From Pseudomonadota bacterium (GTDB lineage Bacteria > Pseudomonadota > Gammaproteobacteria > Burkholderiales > SHXO01), in assembly GCA_023430065.1 (NCBI GenBank), contig JAEZCG010000181.1, forward strand, positions 1 through 42,847: 42,847 nucleotides of DNA. The letters are read 5' to 3'. Below, in pieces: positions 1 through 9,116 of this stretch. A program made the position numbers and the translations under genes. The notes under the pieces are model-generated. The model saw only the letters and a program-made list of their open reading frames with translations. It did not search any database and was not told where the DNA came from. The stretch's first letter is position 1. Each line of letters starts with the position of its first letter.

Positions 1-205
1 GGTTGCGGCGAAGGCTGGCCAACGGGCACGCCGGAGCCACAACCATCCGAAGGAGGTTGCGGCGGAGGCTGGCCGCAGGCCCGCCGAAGCCACAACCACC
101 CAATGGAGGTTGCGGCGAAGGCTGGCCAACAGGCGCGCCGGAGCCACAACCATCCGAACGAGGTTGCGGCGAAGTGGCCGCAGGCCCACGGCCCCTGCGG
201 CGAAT
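1..205. repeat. Tandem 53-54 bp hairpin-forming repeat, about 3.7 copies
   Basis: Copies begin at positions 1, 55, 108 and 162, each opening with GGTTGCGG; the fourth copy decays after about 40 bases. In each full copy GGTTGCGGC near the start faces GCCACAACC about 35 bases later. One RNA or DNA strand can therefore fold into an imperfect 44-nt hairpin with a single C-A mismatch in the outer stem. The array sits just past the stop codon of the leftward CNP1-like gene and may continue beyond the window edge. One unit is 53 and the others 54 bp, so no reading frame is kept through the array, which argues against a coding repeat. It looks like a REP-type extragenic element. Confidence 0.8.
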
Positions 206-216
206 GATCGGCTGCG

Positions 217-786
217 TTAGCGCAGGATGCGGGGCGATCGGTTGTCCGGCTCCGGCGGATGCTTCAGCAGGCGCACGATGGTCTTGGCGCTGCCCCGGCT
301 GCCTCCCTTCCTGACCCCGCTCAGACACAGGAACTCGCTGACGAGGTGTTCCTTGTAGTTGTTCACCCGCTTGCGCTCGAGCGCCTCCCACGCCGCTTCC
401 GGGTCCACCCGCCAGGTCCGGTCCGCTCTTGCGTATGCGTAGTCCTTCCACTCGCCCGTGTCGCAGCGCACACCGGAATAGGTGGTGTTGCGAACCCCGC
501 TGGGTGTGCGCACCTCGAGCACGAAGCGGATCACCGTGTCCTCGGCAATGCTCAGCGTCGTCCCATCGACGAAGAAGCGGTTGGGAGTGCGCCCGTCGAT
601 GGTGTACTCGATCAGGTTCCGGTCGTCCGGGTACGCAGGCGGCGGAACCTCGCGCTCCTTGAAGGGAAGCTCATCGGGTGCATTGGTGATGGGGTTCTCG
701 ACGTCGCGCCGACGCACGGCATCGGCCGGCGCCGCCGTAACCAGGCCGAGCACCAGCACCGCCAGCCAGCTGAATGCGCGGCCCAT
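217..786 (-). CDS. CNP1-like family secreted protein
   Basis: The 189-residue protein begins with a signal peptide (hydrophobic stretch, then AAPADA) and continues into a domain resembling the CNP1-like family. That domain has the pattern of a strand-rich stretch, then the GVRCDT segment with one conserved cysteine, and a C-terminal segment with a second cysteine (FLCLSG). The function of the family is unknown; it is mainly proteobacterial and predicted to be periplasmic. I chose the start at 786 because GGAG stands 8 bases upstream and the signal peptide follows directly. An alternative ATG at 816 would overlap the cfa stop as ATGA but lacks a ribosome binding site. It is the last gene of the leftward run and is followed by the tandem hairpin repeats. 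Confidence 0.85.
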   Translation of the reverse strand: MGRAFSWLAVLVLGLVTAAPADAVRRRDVENPITNAPDELPFKEREVPPPAYPDDRNLIEYTIDGRTPNRFFVDGTTLSIAEDTVIRFVLEVRTPSGVRNTTYSGVRCDTGEWKDYAYARADRTWRVDPEAAWEALERKRVNNYKEHLVSEFLCLSGVRKGGSRGSAKTIVRLLKHPPEPDNRSPRILR

Positions 787-812
787 CGGGAGGACTCCAG
801 TGCCGCGTGCAC

Positions 813-2030
813 TCATGAATAGACGTGCTCGCGGGTCGGCGGCAGCGGCTGGCTGCCGTCCCGGTGCGTCTTCACGCCGAGCAATTGATAGAGGGAGATC
901 CAGCCGCGCGCGAATGCGTGCGCGGAGCCTGCCATATAGATGAGCCATACCCTCAAGGTTTTGTCGCCGACCATCGCCCGCGCGGCGTCCTTCGACGCCT
1001 CGAGCCGCTCGACCCAGTGCCATAGTGTACGAGCATAGTGCGGACGCAGGCACTCGGCATCCCAGACCTCGAGGCCCTGCCGCGCCATCTCGCGCATGAC
1101 ATGGCTCACGTGCATCAGTTCACCGCCGGGAAATACGTAATCCTCGACGAATTCGCCGATGCCGCCACCCAGCCCGGCATCCTCGAGCGAGTTGGTGGTG
1201 ATGCCGTGGTTCATCACCAGTCCGCCCGGCTTGAGCAGGCGCTGAATCTTCTCGAAGTACACCGGTAGATTGTGCTTCCCGACATGCTCGAACATCCCCA
1301 CGCTGGAGATCTTGTCGAAGGGCTGGTCTTCGGGCACGTCGCGATAGTCGAGCAGGCGCACTTCGCAGCGGTCCTCCAAGCCGAGTTCCCGGATGCGCTG
1401 CGTGGCATAGGCGTGCTGCCCCTCGGACAGCGTGATGCCCAGTGCATCGACTCCGTAGTGGCGCACGGCCCACAGGATCAGACCGCCCCAGCCGCAGCCG
1501 ATGTCGAGCAGCCGGTCGCCGGGCTTGAGCAGCAGCTTGCGGCAGATGTGGTCGAGCTTCTGCTCCTGCGCCGTATCCAAGGTGTCGTCGAGGGACTTGA
1601 AGTATGCGCAGGAGTAGACGCGGTTGCGGTCGAGCCACAGACCGTAGAAGTCGTTGCCGACGTCGTAGTGCCTCTGGATGTTTCGCTTGTCGGCCGTGCG
1701 GCGGTGCCGCCACCAGCTCAGGGGCCGTAGGGCGGAGCCGTAGACCGAGGCCCGGTTGGCGGCGAGGGCCTCGCCGGCGCGAATGACCTCGCGCATGGAG
1801 CCCTCGAAATCGATATCGCCTTCCACGTAGCACCGCGCGAGCTTGCCGAGCGCGGGATTGGCCAATTGACTCAACGCGCGCGGTGATCGGACGGTCAAGG
1901 TGATCGACGAGGCGTGCGGCGCCTCGATGAGGCGCCCGTTCCACAGCCGAATGTTGACCGGGGCACTGACCTGCTTGATGCGCTGCTCGACGCGGTCGAG
2001 CAGTCGACCGTGCGCGACGACGGCCGTCAT
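813..2030 (-). CDS. cfa: Cyclopropane-fatty-acyl-phospholipid synthase
   Basis: This 405-residue SAM-dependent methyltransferase belongs to the CFA synthase/mycolic acid cyclopropane synthase family. It transfers a methylene group from SAM to the cis double bond of membrane phospholipid acyl chains. The SAM-binding motif DIGCGWGG is at residues 176-183. It is preceded by the family's substrate-side segment (QRHYDVGNDFYGLWLD) and followed by GMFEHVG. Length fits the family (about 380-430). The start at 2030 has GGAG about 9 bases upstream; an in-frame extension to 2114-2117 exists but adds residues unlike the family N terminus. It lies 99 bases after the DUF3501 gene on the same strand, so it may share the rubrerythrin transcript or have its own promoter. 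The membrane-modifying role fits a stress context. Confidence 0.93.
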   Translation of the reverse strand: MTAVVAHGRLLDRVEQRIKQVSAPVNIRLWNGRLIEAPHASSITLTVRSPRALSQLANPALGKLARCYVEGDIDFEGSMREVIRAGEALAANRASVYGSALRPLSWWRHRRTADKRNIQRHYDVGNDFYGLWLDRNRVYSCAYFKSLDDTLDTAQEQKLDHICRKLLLKPGDRLLDIGCGWGGLILWAVRHYGVDALGITLSEGQHAYATQRIRELGLEDRCEVRLLDYRDVPEDQPFDKISSVGMFEHVGKHNLPVYFEKIQRLLKPGGLVMNHGITTNSLEDAGLGGGIGEFVEDYVFPGGELMHVSHVMREMARQGLEVWDAECLRPHYARTLWHWVERLEASKDAARAMVGDKTLRVWLIYMAGSAHAFARGWISLYQLLGVKTHRDGSQPLPPTREHVYS

Positions 2031-2129
2031 GGGGAAGTCTCCGAGCTGATAAGGTTCCGGCTGCCCGAAGGCGGAACCGATGCCCGAGGTTTTACTCCCG
2101 TTTCTACTATGCATCAAGCCTGTTCGGAC

Positions 2130-2717
2130 CTACATGGCGAGATCACGCAGGAGCGACTCGCGCACCGCCGCGGGCACCGCAACCAGCTCGGCGCGGTAGT
2201 TCGGATGGTCGACACCCATCGCCAGCGACGCGCCGCCGCGCAACGCCTGCTTGGTCCCCGCGTCGAGCTCGAAGCGCAGGAAGTGCACCGAGGAAGTCTT
2301 GGTGTCGTTCTCGCGCTCCATGTCCTCGTCTGCAATGGCGTACACGCGCGGGCCGTCGCCAATGCGCACCCACACTTTGTCCTCTACCCCGATCAGACGA
2401 GCCAGCTCGCGCTGGCGCTGATCCACGTCGGCATACTCGATGAGCATCGTCGCCTTCCAGTTGCTGCCATCGGGAATGAGCGGATTGTAGGCGTCCAGTT
2501 CCGACTGGATGCCTTCCTCCTCGAAAGTGCGCTCGGCCCGCAGCATCTCCTGCACCTGATAGCGCATGGTCATCTCGTCCTCGAACTGGAGCATGACGTG
2601 CTCGCCCAGATGCACGGTACGGTTCTTCTTGTGGGCGATGATGTTGGCGCGGAACTCCTTGCGAACCTTGGAATAGGCCTCGAGGCTCATCAGGCTGTCA
2701 CGGGAGATGCGCGGCAT
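2130..2717 (-). CDS. DUF3501 family protein
   Basis: The 195-residue soluble protein matches the DUF3501 family. Its N terminus (MPRISRDSLMSLEAYSKVR) is followed by a domain rich in acidic residues and ending in a segment about a gene product's response to protein substrates that cannot be assigned. The biochemical function is unknown. Members are repeatedly found beside a rubrerythrin and an Fe-S oxidoreductase, exactly as here, so a role in the same redox or detoxification module is inferred. The start at 2717 follows AAAGGA by about 9 bases. A second in-frame ATG at 2750, 11 bases after the upstream stop codon, is possible. No membrane segments or signal peptide are visible. Confidence 0.85.
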   Translation of the reverse strand: MPRISRDSLMSLEAYSKVRKEFRANIIAHKKNRTVHLGEHVMLQFEDEMTMRYQVQEMLRAERTFEEEGIQSELDAYNPLIPDGSNWKATMLIEYADVDQRQRELARLIGVEDKVWVRIGDGPRVYAIADEDMERENDTKTSSVHFLRFELDAGTKQALRGGASLAMGVDHPNYRAELVAVPAAVRESLLRDLAM

Positions 2718-2760
2718 AGGGAGGTTCCTTTCGGCTGGATTCGTCTGCATGGCGGTCTCG

Positions 2761-4086
2761 TCAAAGTCCGTAAGCGATGCGCAGCAGGCTGATGGGATGC
2801 TCCTTCTCGCCTTTCGCGCCCTCCCCCATTCCCTGCAGGATATGGCGGCCGGCGATCGGACAGTCCGAACTGATGTAGTCGGGCTCGTTTCCACCCATGG
2901 CGCGAAAGACGGGCCGCCCGATCTTCATGGAATTGTCGAAGTATTCCTTCTTCACGCCCCAGGTCCCGTCGTGTCCGGAGCAGCGCTCGACGGTATTGAC
3001 CTCGGTGCCGGGCACCAGCTTGAGCATTTCCTGGGTCCGCAAGCCCATGTTCTGCACGCGCAGATGACAGGGCACGTGGTAGCTGACTCTGCCCAGTTGT
3101 TTCGTGAAATCGGTCTTGAGCATGCCGTCGCGGTGGCGTAGCGCGAGGTACTCGAACGGGTCGAACATCGCTGCCGCCACCGCCTTGCACTCCGCGTCGT
3201 CGGGAAACAGCAGCGGTATCTCCTGTTTGAACATCAACGTACAGGACGGAATGGCGGTGAGGATCGCGTAACCGTCGCGCGCGAGCTTCGCCAGCACCGG
3301 CACGTTGCCGCTCTTCAGTTTCTCGACGGCCTCCAGATCGCCCAGTTCGAGCTTGGGCATGCCGCAGCAGTTTTCCTTCTCGACCAGGATCGCGGGGATC
3401 TCGTTGTGCTCGAGCACGCGCAGCAGATCCTGGCCGATGCCCGGCTCGTTATAGTTGATGTAGCAGGTGGAGAAGATAGCGACCTTGCCCGGCGTGTTGG
3501 GCCCGTCCTTCACGGGAAAGCTCGCGTTCGGCCGCGCCGTGCTGCGGAATCTGGCCGACGTGTACTCGGGCAGTACCCGGTCCTTGTGGATTCCGAGGCC
3601 GCTTTCCATGAGCTTGCGTGTCGCCGGCGTCTTGTTGACGGTGTTCACCATCTGCACGACGACGGGGATCGACGACAGTTTGCCGAGCGCGTCGGTACTC
3701 GACAACAGCTTGTCCCGGAAACTGGTCTCGCCTTTTCTGTGCTTGATTGCCTTGGCCCTGAGCATCAGGTGCGGGAAATCCACGTTCCACGGGTGCGGCG
3801 GGACATAGGGGCACTTGGTCATGTAGCACAAGTCGCACAGGTAGCACTGGTCGACGACCTTCCAGTAGTCCTCCTTCTTGACACCGTCGACCTCCATCGT
3901 CTCGCTGTTGTCGACCAGGTCGAACAGCGTCGGGAACGAGGTGCACAGGCTGACGCAACGACGACAACCGTGACAGATGTCGTACACACGCTCCAGTTCC
4001 TTGAACAGAGCGGCTTCGTCGTAGAACTCCGGCTTCTTCCACTCGATGGGATGCCGAGTGGGCGCTTCGAGGCTGCCTTCACGCAT
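2761..4086 (-). CDS. Fe-S oxidoreductase, heterodisulfide reductase/GlpC-like
   Basis: The 441-residue protein carries two N-terminal [4Fe-4S] motifs, C38-x2-C41-x2-C44-x3-C48 and C81-x2-C84-x2-C87-x4-C92. Two cysteine-rich CCG-type domains follow, seen in [27 protein letters not shown] and DCPIAG. This is the layout of GlpC and HdrD-like electron-transfer proteins. No flavin-binding domain is present, so it probably relays electrons for a partner. Its place between rubrerythrin and DUF3501 suggests it may supply electrons to the rubrerythrin, which lacks its own rubredoxin domain; that is an inference. The start at 4086 was preferred to 4281 because the upstream extension is arginine-proline rich, overlaps the rubrerythrin 3' end and is not family-like. 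Confidence 0.88.
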   Translation of the reverse strand: MREGSLEAPTRHPIEWKKPEFYDEAALFKELERVYDICHGCRRCVSLCTSFPTLFDLVDNSETMEVDGVKKEDYWKVVDQCYLCDLCYMTKCPYVPPHPWNVDFPHLMLRAKAIKHRKGETSFRDKLLSSTDALGKLSSIPVVVQMVNTVNKTPATRKLMESGLGIHKDRVLPEYTSARFRSTARPNASFPVKDGPNTPGKVAIFSTCYINYNEPGIGQDLLRVLEHNEIPAILVEKENCCGMPKLELGDLEAVEKLKSGNVPVLAKLARDGYAILTAIPSCTLMFKQEIPLLFPDDAECKAVAAAMFDPFEYLALRHRDGMLKTDFTKQLGRVSYHVPCHLRVQNMGLRTQEMLKLVPGTEVNTVERCSGHDGTWGVKKEYFDNSMKIGRPVFRAMGGNEPDYISSDCPIAGRHILQGMGEGAKGEKEHPISLLRIAYGL

Positions 4087-4202
4087 GGTCGGGATCGGAG
4101 GCTGGGCGTTGTGGATCCGGAACGGCGCGAACGGCCATCCCGGCTGGGCGCCGGTTCGCCGCGGACACGGATGGCCGCGACGAGCCGGCGATCGCACGGG
4201 TC

Positions 4203-4625
4203 TCAGTCGACCAGCGCGTCCAGCGTCTTCTGGAACTTGTTGGCGTGCGAACGCTCGGCCTTTGCCAGCGTCTCGAACCAATCGGCGATCTCGTCGAAGC
4301 CTTCCTCGCGCGCCGACTTGGCCATGCCCGGATACATGTCGGTGTACTCGTGCGTCTCGCCGGCGATCGAGGCCTTCAGGTTGTCGCGGGTACGGCCGAT
4401 CGGCAGCCCGGTCGCGGGATCACCTACCTGCTCGAGATACTCGAGGTGGCCGTGCGCATGGCCGGTCTCACCCTCGGCGGTGGAGCGGAACACAGAGGCA
4501 ACGTCGTTCTGACCCTCGACGTCCGCTTTATTGGCGAAGTACAGGTAACGGCGGTTCGCCTGGGACTCACCGGCGAAGGCGGCCTTCAGATTCTCTTCGG
4601 TCTTGCTGCCCTTCAGCGCTTTCAT
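4203..4625 (-). CDS. Rubrerythrin (diiron domain only)
   Basis: This 140-residue four-helix ferritin-like diiron protein is of the rubrerythrin family, which reduces hydrogen peroxide. The iron ligands are visible as E20, E53-x2-H56, E90 and E124-x2-H127. The C-terminal rubredoxin domain of classical rubrerythrin is missing, so electrons must come from a separate carrier; the Fe-S oxidoreductase next door is a candidate. A strong ribosome binding site (GAGGAG) lies 8 bases before the ATG. The gene is the first of a leftward operon and has a near-consensus promoter and a palindromic operator about 160 bases upstream. That leaves an unusually long 5' leader of roughly 160 bases. Confidence 0.92.
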   Translation of the reverse strand: MKALKGSKTEENLKAAFAGESQANRRYLYFANKADVEGQNDVASVFRSTAEGETGHAHGHLEYLEQVGDPATGLPIGRTRDNLKASIAGETHEYTDMYPGMAKSAREEGFDEIADWFETLAKAERSHANKFQKTLDALVD

Positions 4626-4766
4626 GCATGTTTCTCCTCAGGTCGTTGGGAAAACGTCCGCGTCGGGGACCCGTCCCGGCGCAGGATGCCCGTCTCCGGG
4701 CCTCGCTTTTACGTACGCGCGGTCGTGCAATGACGCGCGAGCGCGTCGAGTCGAAATGCGCCGCGT

Positions 4767-4781
4767 TTAGACTTTGTCTAA
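4767..4781. promoter_or_regulatory. Inverted-repeat operator at the rubrerythrin promoter
   Basis: TTAGAC-TTT-GTCTAA is a perfect 6+3+6 inverted repeat. It lies just downstream of the predicted transcription start (about 4786) of the leftward rubrerythrin operon, where a bound repressor would block transcription. The TTA...TAA ends and 15-bp size resemble boxes of Fur-family peroxide regulators (PerR type), but the regulator gene is not in the window and the assignment is a guess. Confidence 0.65.
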
Positions 4782-4792
4782 GAAGTAAACGG

Positions 4793-4822
4793 AGTATAGA
4801 AGTTGCCGGGAGCGACTGTCAA
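4793..4822 (-). promoter_or_regulatory. Sigma-70 promoter of the rubrerythrin operon
   Basis: On the minus strand the -35 box is TTGACA (4822-4817), a perfect consensus. The -10 box is TATACT (4798-4793), five of six consensus bases, and the spacer is 18 bp. It points at the rubrerythrin gene and lies between the end of the MFS gene and the palindromic operator. This is the best promoter visible in the window. Confidence 0.8.
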
Positions 4823-4869
4823 ACCTCTGTCTCCACGCAGCCAATACCGGGACAGGCGCGCACGCACCG

Positions 4870-6060
4870 CTACGTGGGCCGAGGCTGCGCGGGACGGCCC
4901 GCGACCCGGTCGCTGAACCACCATCCCACGCCGAGCAGAGCGGCGCCGGCAGCAAGAATGACCGGCCGGTAGCCCAGGGCCTCGATCGCTTGTCCGAACG
5001 CCGCCGCCCCAGCCGCCTGCCCGGCGAAGAGGCAGAACGCGAAGAACGACACGCCGGCACCCCGCATCCTTGGCGCCATCTCCGTCGCGCGTGTCTGCAG
5101 GGTGTTGTGCAGCATGTAGAAGGCAAACCCCGACGCGATGAAGAAGGGCACCGCCGCCAACCAGCCGGGCGCGAGCGCGATGCCGGCGAAGCAGGCGAGC
5201 AGGGCGATGCCGCCCGCGAGTGCGAGGCCGCGCTCGCGCAGGCGCGGCACGAGCCATTTCACCGACGCGCTATAGCCGATGCCGCCGACGCTGAACCCGG
5301 CGATGATCAGCCCGATCAAGAAGTAGTTGAGGGCGAAGCGCACCTCGAGGTAGGCACCCAGATAGGCAAACGTGCCGTAGAACAGGAAGCCCTCCACCGC
5401 CACGGCCACCACCACCACCCGCACCCAGGGATCGCGGGCGAGGTCCAGATACTGCCGCAGCGGATGCAGGCGCGGGCTGGCCGTGACTGCTTGCGCTGCC
5501 CGTGCACCCGGCAACAACAGCAAGCCGACGGCGGTGAACACCAGCGCCATGAGGGCGAAGACGGTGCGCCACGACAGCAACTCGCTCAGTGCACCGGCGA
5601 TGAGCGGTCCCAGCATCTGCCCGCTGAGGGTCGAGGCCATGAAGCGGCCGAGCACCAGTTGTCGGCGTTCGTATCCGACGTTGTCCCCGATGAAGGCGAG
5701 CGAGAGTGGGATGACCGCCGCGGCGCCCATGCCGGTGAGGAAGCGCGCGACGGTGAGGGTCGTGAGTCCTGGCGCGGCAGCGCACGCGAGCGAGGCGACG
5801 GCGGCGATGAACATGCCGATGGTGACCGCGCGCAGCTTGCCGATACGGTCGCCGAGTGGACCGTGCACGATCTGGAACAAGGCGTAGCCGAGCGTGAAAC
5901 CGCTGACCACCGCCCCTGCTCCACTGACGCTCGCCGCGAAGTGCCCGGCGAGCACCGGCACCAGCGGATCGGCGATGCGCAGGTTGGCGCCGGAGACGAA
6001 CGCCGCCAGGGCGAGCAGGCGGATGGAGCGAGCGGCGTGAACGTCGGAGGCATGGGACAT
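4870..6060 (-). CDS. MFS transporter, drug/metabolite exporter type
   Basis: This 396-residue membrane protein has about 12 hydrophobic segments. A Major Facilitator motif A-like loop (GPLGDRIGKLRAV) lies between segments 2 and 3, and the first half carries RFLTGMGAAAVIPLSLAFIGD, as in Bcr/CmlA and AraJ-like exporters. The substrate cannot be read. The start at 6060 gives an N terminus that runs directly into segment 1; the longer frame to 6162 overlaps the divergent desaturase gene and is arginine rich. The gene is divergent from the desaturase, with only 38 bases between their starts, so both promoters must overlap or lie inside the opposite gene. Confidence 0.87.
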   Translation of the reverse strand: MSHASDVHAARSIRLLALAAFVSGANLRIADPLVPVLAGHFAASVSGAGAVVSGFTLGYALFQIVHGPLGDRIGKLRAVTIGMFIAAVASLACAAAPGLTTLTVARFLTGMGAAAVIPLSLAFIGDNVGYERRQLVLGRFMASTLSGQMLGPLIAGALSELLSWRTVFALMALVFTAVGLLLLPGARAAQAVTASPRLHPLRQYLDLARDPWVRVVVVAVAVEGFLFYGTFAYLGAYLEVRFALNYFLIGLIIAGFSVGGIGYSASVKWLVPRLRERGLALAGGIALLACFAGIALAPGWLAAVPFFIASGFAFYMLHNTLQTRATEMAPRMRGAGVSFFAFCLFAGQAAGAAAFGQAIEALGYRPVILAAGAALLGVGWWFSDRVAGRPAQPRPT

Positions 6061-6098
6061 GTCGGACGGGAGTGTACCGGGAGGAGTATCGTAATCCG

Positions 6099-7124
6099 AT
6101 GGCTGAAGCGTCCGTGATGACCGGCGAAGAGTTCCGCGACGACCTGCGGCAGGCGCCCGCACGCCTGCTGCCCGCGGAGACGCTGCGCGCGCTCACCACC
6201 CTCGACGACTGGCGCTCCGCCGCCGCCTTGCTGCAGACGCTGCTGCTGACCGCGCTGGCCGTGAGCGCTGCCCTGCTGTGGTGGACGCCGGCGGTTATTG
6301 CCCTGGCCATCGTGCTGATCGGCACGCAGCAGCACGCGATGTTCGTGCTGGCGCACGAAGCAGCGCACTACCGCCTGTTCTCCAACCGCGCGCTCAACGA
6401 CGCGGTGGGACGCGTCCTGGGAAGTGCATCGGGCATCTCGATGTGCTCGTACCGTGTGGTGCATCGGTTGCATCACAACGACTTGTACGGGCCACAGGAT
6501 CCCGACATCGCGTTGCACGGCGGCTACCCGCGCGGCAAGCGCTACCTGCTGCGCAAGCTGGCCGGCGACATCGCCGGCTTGAACGCATGGAAGACCTTCC
6601 TGTATTTCTTCGGGAATCCGGCGATCAACGCCGACATCGGCAGCGCCCTGCGACCGCTCGACGACACCGCCCCTGCCCTGCGCGCCGCGGCACGCCGCGA
6701 CCGCTGGGGCGTGCTGGCCACCCAGGCCGTCTTACCGCTCGCCTTCCTCACCCTCTGGGGAACGCACGGCCTGCTGGCCTACCTGCTGCTATGGATCGTT
6801 CCGCTGGCCACCCTGGTACAGGTCATCCTGCGGGTGCGCGCGATCCTGGAACACGGCGCGATCGTCGACCGGTCCTCCCCGCTGACCGCGGCGCGCACGA
6901 ACCTGGCCGGGCCGCTGGCACGGCTCTTCCTCTTCCCGCACCACGTCAACTACCACATCGAGCACCACCTCTTTCCTGCCGTGCCGCACTATCACCTGCC
7001 GCGCTTACATCGCATCCTGATGCAGGCCGGCGTCCTGGAGCGCGCCGAGGTCCGTCGGCCGATGCAGGCCTGGAAGCGCGTGTACGCGCCGCGCCCGGCC
7101 GGGGCAAGCCAGCCCGCCGGCTAG
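6099..7124 (+). CDS. Membrane fatty acid desaturase
   Basis: This 341-residue integral membrane protein has the three histidine boxes of the fatty acid desaturase/hydroxylase superfamily: HEAAH, HRLHH and HVNYHIEHH. They bind a diiron centre that inserts double bonds or oxygen into acyl chains. Hydrophobic segments lie before box 1 and between boxes 2 and 3. The exact regiochemistry and whether the substrate is a phospholipid, acyl-CoA or carotenoid-like lipid cannot be told. GGGAGGAG lies about 12 bases before the ATG at 6099; an ATG at 6117 is an alternative. Its stop codon TAG shares a CTAG tetranucleotide with the stop of the convergent DUF3025 gene. Confidence 0.88.
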   Translation: MAEASVMTGEEFRDDLRQAPARLLPAETLRALTTLDDWRSAAALLQTLLLTALAVSAALLWWTPAVIALAIVLIGTQQHAMFVLAHEAAHYRLFSNRALNDAVGRVLGSASGISMCSYRVVHRLHHNDLYGPQDPDIALHGGYPRGKRYLLRKLAGDIAGLNAWKTFLYFFGNPAINADIGSALRPLDDTAPALRAAARRDRWGVLATQAVLPLAFLTLWGTHGLLAYLLLWIVPLATLVQVILRVRAILEHGAIVDRSSPLTAARTNLAGPLARLFLFPHHVNYHIEHHLFPAVPHYHLPRLHRILMQAGVLERAEVRRPMQAWKRVYAPRPAGASQPAG

Positions 7125-7969
7125 ATGTCCGACTGCCGGCCGGGACGAAAGTAATCGGTATCGTCGTAGAAGCTCTCGCGCTCGGCCCCCGGCCACCAGC
7201 CGGGCACGCCGAGCACCGGCAGCGGCTGCAGTGCGCGTGGCCGGAGCATGTTGCTCGGATCCAGCAGATGCAGCGCGGCGATGCGATCCGCGTGCGCACG
7301 CTGCGCTTCCAGCGGTTGCGCGACGAGGTCGGGTGCCACGTCGAACAGCAGCGCCTTGCCGGTCATTCCGACGAACGGGCGCAGCGCCTTCGCATAGAGC
7401 GCGTGGCCGAAAATCAAAAAGCGCATGCTGTGCCTGACCTCGTCGGCGCGGCGCCATAACAATTCCTTCCACGCGAACTCGCGCACCAGCGCGGTGAGCG
7501 CCGGATCCGCGCTGAGCACGATCACCCCGTCCTCGTCGAAGTGTGTGAGCGCATCGCGCACGCTCGAGCGAGGACCGCCCTGCTCGGCTGCGATGGCCTG
7601 CGCGTGACGCGCGTTGAGCGCCGCCTTCGACGTGGGGAAGGTCATCCACGCGAGTGCGTTGAGCAGGTCGTGCCAGTCGATCGCACGCACCGGCACCTCG
7701 CTGCGCTCGAACGTAGCGGACTCGAAGTCGACCGCGCCGGACGGAGCCTGCGCGGGGACGAAGCGCAGGCGCTCGCCACGCGCGTTGACAATGCGCCGTC
7801 CCGTCTCCGCCGCGACGTGGTTGAGCACCTCCGTGTTCGGCCAGCCGATCGCCGGCAGCTTTTCCGCCAGCAACCGCAGCGGCGCGAACATGGGTGAGCG
7901 GCGAGCGAACTCGTGATCCCAGGTGGGCGCCGAACCCAATGGGCCGATTGCAGCAGTGCGGTGGTCCAT
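7121..7969 (-). CDS. DUF3025 family protein
   Basis: The 282-residue soluble protein matches DUF3025, a proteobacterial family of unknown function. Recognisable parts are the early SPMFAPLR segment, the region [31 protein letters not shown] in the middle and a tryptophan-rich end (GVPGWWPG). The start at 7969 lies 44 bases from the start of the divergent flavoprotein gene; the longer frame to 8176 would run through that gene and was rejected. Its stop overlaps the desaturase stop by 4 bases in convergent orientation. No signal peptide or catalytic motif is apparent. Confidence 0.85.
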   Translation of the reverse strand: MDHRTAAIGPLGSAPTWDHEFARRSPMFAPLRLLAEKLPAIGWPNTEVLNHVAAETGRRIVNARGERLRFVPAQAPSGAVDFESATFERSEVPVRAIDWHDLLNALAWMTFPTSKAALNARHAQAIAAEQGGPRSSVRDALTHFDEDGVIVLSADPALTALVREFAWKELLWRRADEVRHSMRFLIFGHALYAKALRPFVGMTGKALLFDVAPDLVAQPLEAQRAHADRIAALHLLDPSNMLRPRALQPLPVLGVPGWWPGAERESFYDDTDYFRPGRQSDI

Positions 7970-8012
7970 CCGCCTTAGGTTAACATCCGCTGCGAACGAC
8001 AGACTCACGAAA

Positions 8013-9116
8013 ATGACCGAACGCATCGACTGCGCGGTGATCGGCGCCGGGGTGGTGGGCCTCGCCGTCGCCCGCGAACTCGCCCTCGCCGGCCGCGAAG
8101 TGCTCGTGCTCGAGGCCGAGGACGCCATCGGCACCCACACCAGCTCGCGCAACTCCGAGGTCATCCACGCCGGCATCTACTACCCCAAGGGCTCGCTCAA
8201 GGCGCGCCTGTGCGTGGCAGGCAAGGAGCGGCTCTACGCATACTGTGCCGAGCACGGTGTCGCGCACGAGAACTGTGGCAAGGTTCTGGTCGCCGCCCAC
8301 GACGCCGAGATCCCCACCGTCCTCGGCTACATCGACAAAGCGCACGCCAACGGGGTGCACGACCTGCGGCGCATCTCCCTTGAGGAATTGCGCGAGTTCG
8401 AGCCGGCCGTCAAGGCCGTCGCCGCGGTCTATTCGCCTTCGACCGGAATCATCGACAGCCATGCGTACATGCTTGCGCTCCAGGGCGATCTCGAACAGGC
8501 CGGCGGCAGCGTCGTCTTCCTGAGTCCCGTTCAGGGCGGACAGGTCACGGCCGAAGGGATCGTCGTGCGCGTCGGAGGCAGCGATCCGATCGAGATCTGC
8601 TGCAGCACGCTGATCAACAGCGCAGGGCTGGTCGCACCGCAGGTCGCGCGCACCATCGAGGGGATTCCCCCGCAATGCATTCCGCCGCAGTACTTCGCCA
8701 AGGGCCACTACTACACGATGTCCGGCCGCTCGCCGTTCAAGCGGCTGATCTACCCGATGGCCGGCGCAGGATTTCTCGGGGTGCACGTCACCGTGGACCT
8801 GGGCGGACAGGCGCGCTTCGGTCCCGACATCGACTGGATCGACCGCATCGACTACCGCTTCGACGACTCGCGCGAGGCGCTCTTCTACGCGGCGATCCGT
8901 CAGTACTATCCCGATCTGAAAGCCGGCTCGCTGCAGCCGGGCTACACGGGTATCCGCCCGAAGATCAGCGGTCCCGACGAACCCGCGGCGGACTTCATGA
9001 TCCAGGGGCCATGCGAGCACGGCGTGCCCGGCTTGGTCAATCTGTTCGGCATCGAATCGCCGGGGCTGACCGCCTCGCTCGCGATCGGCACCTACGTGCG
9101 TGAGATGCTCGGATAG
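8013..9116 (+). CDS. lhgO: L-2-hydroxyglutarate dehydrogenase-like FAD oxidoreductase
   Basis: This 367-residue flavoprotein of the DAO superfamily has the FAD dinucleotide-binding motif G11-x-G13-x2-G16 at the N terminus. It also has the [13 protein letters not shown] segment typical of the L-2-hydroxyglutarate dehydrogenase/LhgO branch. A C-terminal GYTGIRPKI stretch and a terminal FAD-contact region ([17 protein letters not shown]) are present. The expected reaction is oxidation of L-2-hydroxyglutarate to 2-oxoglutarate with electrons passed to the quinone pool. Substrate specificity within this branch is not certain, so the symbol is tentative. Length is a little shorter than the usual 390-420. 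The neighbouring genes give no pathway clue. Confidence 0.8.
   Translation: MTERIDCAVIGAGVVGLAVARELALAGREVLVLEAEDAIGTHTSSRNSEVIHAGIYYPKGSLKARLCVAGKERLYAYCAEHGVAHENCGKVLVAAHDAEIPTVLGYIDKAHANGVHDLRRISLEELREFEPAVKAVAAVYSPSTGIIDSHAYMLALQGDLEQAGGSVVFLSPVQGGQVTAEGIVVRVGGSDPIEICCSTLINSAGLVAPQVARTIEGIPPQCIPPQYFAKGHYYTMSGRSPFKRLIYPMAGAGFLGVHVTVDLGGQARFGPDIDWIDRIDYRFDDSREALFYAAIRQYYPDLKAGSLQPGYTGIRPKISGPDEPAADFMIQGPCEHGVPGLVNLFGIESPGLTASLAIGTYVREMLG

Noticed and set aside
1..205. CRISPR array
   Set aside because: The repeat unit is 53-54 bp with no alternating unique spacers and no cas genes are nearby.
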